From Candidatus Caldarchaeum sp. (GTDB lineage Archaea > Thermoproteota > Nitrososphaeria_A > Caldarchaeales > Caldarchaeaceae): DNA of 16,167 nucleotides. The notes under the pieces are model-generated. The model ran no database searches. It saw only the letters and a list, made by a program, of their open reading frames with translations, and was not told where the DNA came from. The stretch spans positions 1 through 16,167 of the forward strand of contig JANWZU010000143.1 in assembly GCA_025054795.1 (NCBI GenBank). The letters are read 5' to 3'. Shown piece after piece: positions 13,191 through 16,167 of the stretch (position 1 is the first letter of the stretch; each line of letters opens with the position of its first letter). Position numbers and translations under genes: made by a program.

Positions 13191-14304
13191 CCAGCTTCGC
13201 AGCGGTCTCAGCCGCCTCCTCCATGCTGTCGTAGGGCAGTATGCCGTTCTCCCTCAAAATTCTCTTCCCCTCCTCCTCGTTCGTGCCCATCATCCTCACG
13301 ACGATCTTCTTCCCGGCTCCGACAGCCTTGTACGCTGAGACAACGCCTCTGGCCACTTCGTCGCAGCGGGTTATCCCGCCCAAGATGTTGACGAACAGAA
13401 CCTTAACCCGAGGATGCGTAAGAAGCAGTCGAGAGGCTTTCTCGACGACGTCTTCCGCAGCTCCTCCGCCTACGTCTAGGAAGTTTGCCGGCCTGCCGCC
13501 CTTCAGCTTCACCATATCCATCGTCGCCATGGTCAACCCAGCTCCGTTGCCGATAATCCCTACGTCCCCGTCCAGCTCAACAGCCGTGAAACCCAGCTTC
13601 CGAGCCTCCTCCTCAAGCCCCGTCCCCTCGGACGGCCTCACAAACTCCCGATGCCTGAACAGAGCGTTTTCATCCACTATGACCTTGGAGTCGACTGCGA
13701 CGAGCTTGTTGTCGGGTGTGATGGCGAGGGGGTTTATCTCGGCAAGCTCGCAGTCCACTTCGACGAACAGCCTGTAGAGGTTACGGAGTATTCTTCCAGC
13801 TTGGTCAGCTAACCCGCCGTCCAAGCCCATGAACCGTACCACACGTCTAACTTGATAGTCGGTGAGGCCTAGAAGCGGGTTGACCTCAACCTTCAGCACA
13901 TGCTCGGGGCTTGTTCTAGCCAGCTCCTCAATCTCAACCCCGCCCTCAGCCGAGGCGATTACCTGAGGCGCTTTCTTGAACCTGTCGACTATTATTCCGA
14001 GGTAAAGCTCCTTAACAATCTCGGTGTAGGCTGTGAAAAGCACTTTCTCAACCTTCTCGCCTTTGATCTCAGACCCCAGCATACGGCCCGCAAGCTCAGC
14101 CGCTTGAACAGCTGTTTCAGCGACTTTCACACCGCCCGCCCTCCCCCTGCCAGCCACAAGGACCTGAGCCTTCACCACAACTTTTCCGGGCAGGGACTCG
14201 GCAGCCCTGCGGGCCTCATCCACGCTCTCCACAACAACCGAGTCAGCAACAGGAATACCGTAGCGTCTAAAAAGCTCCCTTCCCTCGTATTCGTACAGCT
14301 TCAC
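13183..14304 (-). CDS. sucC: Succinyl-CoA synthetase (ADP-forming) beta subunit
   Basis: The 373-residue protein is the ATP-grasp subunit that carries nucleotide and succinate sites. It starts MKLYEYEGRELFRRYGIPV, the family's standard N-terminus. It continues with VVVKAQVLVAGRGRAGGVK (42-60), ELAEINPLAI (186-195), NGAGLTMATMDMVKLKGG (253-270), DVGGGA (277-282) and NILGGITRCD (306-315). The open frame reaches far upstream to 15027, but that extension is antisense to the diphthamide ligase gene and has no family character. The GTG at 14304 is the start, with a TATA-like box about 24 bp upstream. This gene leads a tight minus-strand run (sucC, sucD, phosphatase, hydrolase) with gaps of 8, 3 and 4 bp. 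Confidence 0.96.
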   Translation of the reverse strand: MKLYEYEGRELFRRYGIPVADSVVVESVDEARRAAESLPGKVVVKAQVLVAGRGRAGGVKVAETAVQAAELAGRMLGSEIKGEKVEKVLFTAYTEIVKELYLGIIVDRFKKAPQVIASAEGGVEIEELARTSPEHVLKVEVNPLLGLTDYQVRRVVRFMGLDGGLADQAGRILRNLYRLFVEVDCELAEINPLAITPDNKLVAVDSKVIVDENALFRHREFVRPSEGTGLEEEARKLGFTAVELDGDVGIIGNGAGLTMATMDMVKLKGGRPANFLDVGGGAAEDVVEKASRLLLTHPRVKVLFVNILGGITRCDEVARGVVSAYKAVGAGKKIVVRMMGTNEEEGKRILRENGILPYDSMEEAAETAAKLVR

Positions 14305-14323
14305 GGATGAAGCTTTCCACAAC

Positions 14324-14332
14324 CATAATTTA
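14324..14332 (-). promoter_or_regulatory. TATA-like box of the sucC operon
   Basis: TAAATTATG on the minus strand is centred about 24 bp upstream of the sucC GTG at 14304. It predicts a leaderless mRNA and supports that start rather than the long upstream extension. Confidence 0.45.
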
Positions 14333-14379
14333 GCTGTCTCGATAAACACAAAGCTCTGGAATGCGGTGTCAGGACGTAC

Positions 14380-15066
14380 ATGAGGCTGGCTGCGCTGTTT
14401 TCCGGCGGGAAGGACTCGACTTACTCGATTCTGCTTGCTGAGAGGATGGGCCACACGGTTGATGTTCTGCTTACGTTCCTGCCGCAGGCGGTTGACAGCT
14501 ATCTCTTCCACTACCCCAACCTCCACATAACCCCGCTGCAGGCCGAGGCCATGGGGAAGAAGCAGCTTCTGATACCTGTTGAGGGCAGGAGCGAGGAGGA
14601 CACTCTGGACAAGGGGTTGGCCGAGGTTTCGGGAAACGTTGAAGGGATTCTGACGGGGGCTGTGGCGAGCAGCTACCAGAGAGACCGTATGGCCAAAGCC
14701 GCTCAGAAGCATGGGCTTGAGGTTGTAGCCCCTCTCTGGGGAGTCGACCCCAGCATGCTTCTGCGGAGGGTTCTGTTGGAGGGGTTTGAGGTGATGGTTG
14801 TCGCTGTTGCTGCGGCTGGGCTGGGGGAGCAGTGGCTGGGCAGAATACTCGACGACAAGGCTTTGGACGAGCTGGCTGTCTTGAAGGAGAGGTTCGGCGT
14901 TCATCCCGCAGGCGAGGGCGGTGAGATGGAGACGCTTGTCCTCGACTGCCCGCTTTTCACGAAAAGGCTCAAGCCAGTTCGGGTTGAGAAGGTCTGGAGA
15001 CAGCACTACGGATACCTCGTTGTCCACGAAGCCGCCATGTTGGCCAAAGCCGGCTACGGCGATTAA
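14380..15066 (+). CDS. dph6: Diphthine-ammonia ligase (Dph6-type ATP pyrophosphatase)
   Basis: The 228-residue protein catalyses the last step of diphthamide formation on archaeal elongation factor 2, amidating diphthine with ATP and ammonia. It has the N-type ATP-pyrophosphatase P-loop FSGGKDS (7-13). A GAVASSYQRDRMAKAAQKHG stretch (93-112) leads to PLWG, and the family signature HPAGEGGEMETLVLDCPLF lies at about 175-193. The length suits the archaeal single-domain enzymes; eukaryotic Dph6 adds further domains. The ATG at 14380 is used, divergent from sucC with a 75-bp gap. The citramalate synthase gene follows on the same strand after about 40 bp. Other diphthamide genes (dph2, dph5) are not in the window. 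Confidence 0.93.
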   Translation: MRLAALFSGGKDSTYSILLAERMGHTVDVLLTFLPQAVDSYLFHYPNLHITPLQAEAMGKKQLLIPVEGRSEEDTLDKGLAEVSGNVEGILTGAVASSYQRDRMAKAAQKHGLEVVAPLWGVDPSMLLRRVLLEGFEVMVVAVAAAGLGEQWLGRILDDKALDELAVLKERFGVHPAGEGGEMETLVLDCPLFTKRLKPVRVEKVWRQHYGYLVVHEAAMLAKAGYGD

Positions 15067-15068
15067 CC

Positions 15069-15075
15069 TTTAATA
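15069..15075 (+). promoter_or_regulatory. Possible TATA box upstream of citramalate synthase
   Basis: TTTAATA follows the dph6 stop. Transcription about 26 bp on would start near 15098, shortly before the GTG at 15107. The evidence is weak, since dph6 read-through would also serve the gene. Confidence 0.25.
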
Positions 15076-15106
15076 CGGAGCTAGCCTGCTGCATACCAAG
15101 CGTGGG

Positions 15107-16167
15107 GTGGTTGAATCGATTACGTTGAAGTTCTGGACACCACTCTCCGAGACGGCGCCCAGACCAGAGGAGTGACCTTCACCCTCCACGACAAGCTCCG
15201 CATAGCTGAGAGGCTTGACGAGATAGGCGTTGACGTTATCGAGGGCGGATGGCCCGGCTCCAACCCGAAGGACGAGGAGTTTTTCAAAGCAGTCAAGAAG
15301 CTCTCCCTCTCCAACAGCAGGGTAGGAGCTTTCGGAAGCACTAGGCGGGTGGGTGTGAAGCCCAGCCAAGACGCATCGGTCAACGCCATCCTCGACTCAG
15401 ACGTCGACGTGGCGATAATCTTCGGCAAGTCATGGACTCTGCATGTGCGGGAGGTTCTGCGCTGCAGCCTTGAGGAAAACCTCGAGATGGTCTCCGACAC
15501 CGTGGAGTATTTGAGGGAGCATGGGCTCGACGTAATCTTCGACGCCGAGCACTTCTTCGACGGTTTCAACGAATCACCCGAGTATGCTCTGAACGTTTTG
15601 AGGCAGGCTGAGGATGCTGGAGCGTCTTGGATTGTTCTCTGCGACACGAACGGCGGAACAATGCCGCATAGGGTTTCTGAGGTGGTTAGGCTTGTCAGGC
15701 AGAGGGTCGGAAAGCCTCTGGGCATCCATGCTCACAACGACTGCGGCCTAGCCGTAGCCAACAGCTTGGCGGCTGTGCTGGAGGGTGTTCGGCATGTTCA
15801 GGGGACGATGATAGGCCTTGGAGAGCGGTGCGGCAACGCCGACCTTACGCAGATAATCCCCAACCTAGCTCTCAAGCTGGGGTTCAAGGTTTTGAAGACG
15901 CCGGACGGGTTGAGGAAGCTGAAGGACATGGCCTACTACGTCGCCGAGGTCGCTGGAGTGCCGCTGAGCCCGGGCTACCCGTTCTTCGGAGCCAACGCAT
16001 TCGCCCACAAAGGCGGCGTCCACATAGACGCCATCATCAAAAACCCCCGAACCTACGAGCACGTAGACCCCGAGCTGCTGGGGATGGACAGGTCTCTCTC
16101 CGTCTCCGAGCTGGCTGGAAGGTCAGCCCTCGTAAACCATGCGTCAAAACTCGGCCTAACGCTTTCG
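15107..16167 (+). CDS. cimA: (R)-citramalate synthase (CimA/LeuA-like), frame problem at 5' end, 3' end outside window
   Basis: This enzyme condenses pyruvate and acetyl-CoA to citramalate, the entry to isoleucine by the pyruvate route. From 15115 to the right edge one frame is open for 351 codons and encodes an HMGL-like TIM barrel: VLDTTLRDGAQTRGV, FTLHDKLRIAERLDEIGVD, EGGWPGSNPKDEEFF, IFGKSWTLHVREVL, DAEHFFDGF, VLCDTNGGT, metal ligands HAHND (15727-15741), GLGERCGNADL and HKGGVHIDA. The GWPGSNPKDEEFF and FGKSW motifs mark the CimA group rather than isopropylmalate or homocitrate synthase. No ATG, GTG or TTG exists in this frame between the TGA at 15112-15114 and the catalytic LDTTLRDG. A GTG at 15107 in the next frame would join it if one T were missing near 15119-15121. 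The next in-frame GTG (15172) would delete the metal-binding start. The C-terminal regulatory domain lies beyond the window. Confidence 0.88.

Noticed and set aside
14305..15027. A 240-codon N-terminal extension of sucC on the minus strand
   Set aside because: It is antisense to the well-supported diphthamide ligase gene. The family N-terminus (MKLYEYEGREL) begins exactly at the GTG at 14304, which has its own TATA-like box.
15120..15725. A 201-codon minus-strand open frame opposite citramalate synthase
   Set aside because: It is a shadow of the conserved TIM-barrel gene, low in complexity and without family character.
1..16167. Mobile elements, CRISPR arrays, defence or toxin-antitoxin systems
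   Set aside because: No transposase, integrase, regularly spaced repeats or known defence domains were found. The nucleotidyltransferase at 8994 lacks an adjacent HEPN partner, so a toxin-antitoxin call is unsupported.

Overview
The window reads as chromosomal DNA of an archaeon, most likely a thermophilic and probably aerobic member of the Thermoproteota close to the Thaumarchaeota/Aigarchaeota (Caldiarchaeum-like). This placement is inferred from gene content, not from a search. The evidence is an Orc1/Cdc6 gene beside origin-recognition-box repeats, an archaeal Sjogren-autoantigen-type zinc-ribbon protein, a diphthamide ligase, a PPP-family protein phosphatase, a haem-copper oxidase subunit, and AT-rich TATA-like boxes about 23-31 bp upstream of start codons, which implies many leaderless or near-leaderless mRNAs. 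GTG and TTG starts are common. The DNA is fairly GC-rich and very compact, and I saw no mobile element, CRISPR array, tRNA or rRNA gene.

Layout. 1-254 holds the C-terminal end of a methyltransferase. 396-2344 on the minus strand is a membrane-protein operon: haem-copper oxidase subunit III, a QueT-like transporter and a MarC-family protein. Divergent from it at 2410 is a UBA4/MOCS3-like E1 enzyme with a rhodanese domain. It meets, stop codon to stop codon, a minus-strand gene for a secreted, membrane-anchored coiled-coil protein (3612-4748). That gene is divergent from nadE (4814), which is followed by a small zinc-ribbon protein (5670). The one long non-coding stretch, 6033-6623, looks like a replication origin next to orc1/cdc6 (6624). 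Next come a minus-strand methyltransferase and endonuclease V pair, a nucleotidyltransferase, and a minus-strand central-metabolism cluster: sucC, sucD, a protein phosphatase, a metallo-beta-lactamase-fold hydrolase and malate dehydrogenase. A diphthine-ammonia ligase (14380) is divergent from sucC. A citramalate synthase gene runs off the right edge.

How the genes fit together. Succinyl-CoA synthetase and malate dehydrogenase are two steps of the TCA cycle (or a related C4 cycle), and oxidase subunit III fits aerobic respiration. NadE and CimA supply NAD+ and an isoleucine precursor. The E1-rhodanese protein probably activates ubiquitin-like sulfur carriers for tRNA thiolation, molybdopterin synthesis or SAMP-type protein modification. 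Dph6 completes diphthamide on elongation factor 2.

The points most worth a second look are the putative origin with two inverted ORB elements (14 identical core bases), a 25-heptad coiled coil with tyrosine repeated at one heptad position, a citramalate synthase with no usable start codon in the conserved frame, a 116-bp same-strand overlap of endonuclease V with the preceding methyltransferase, and convergent genes whose stop codons share a CTA core.
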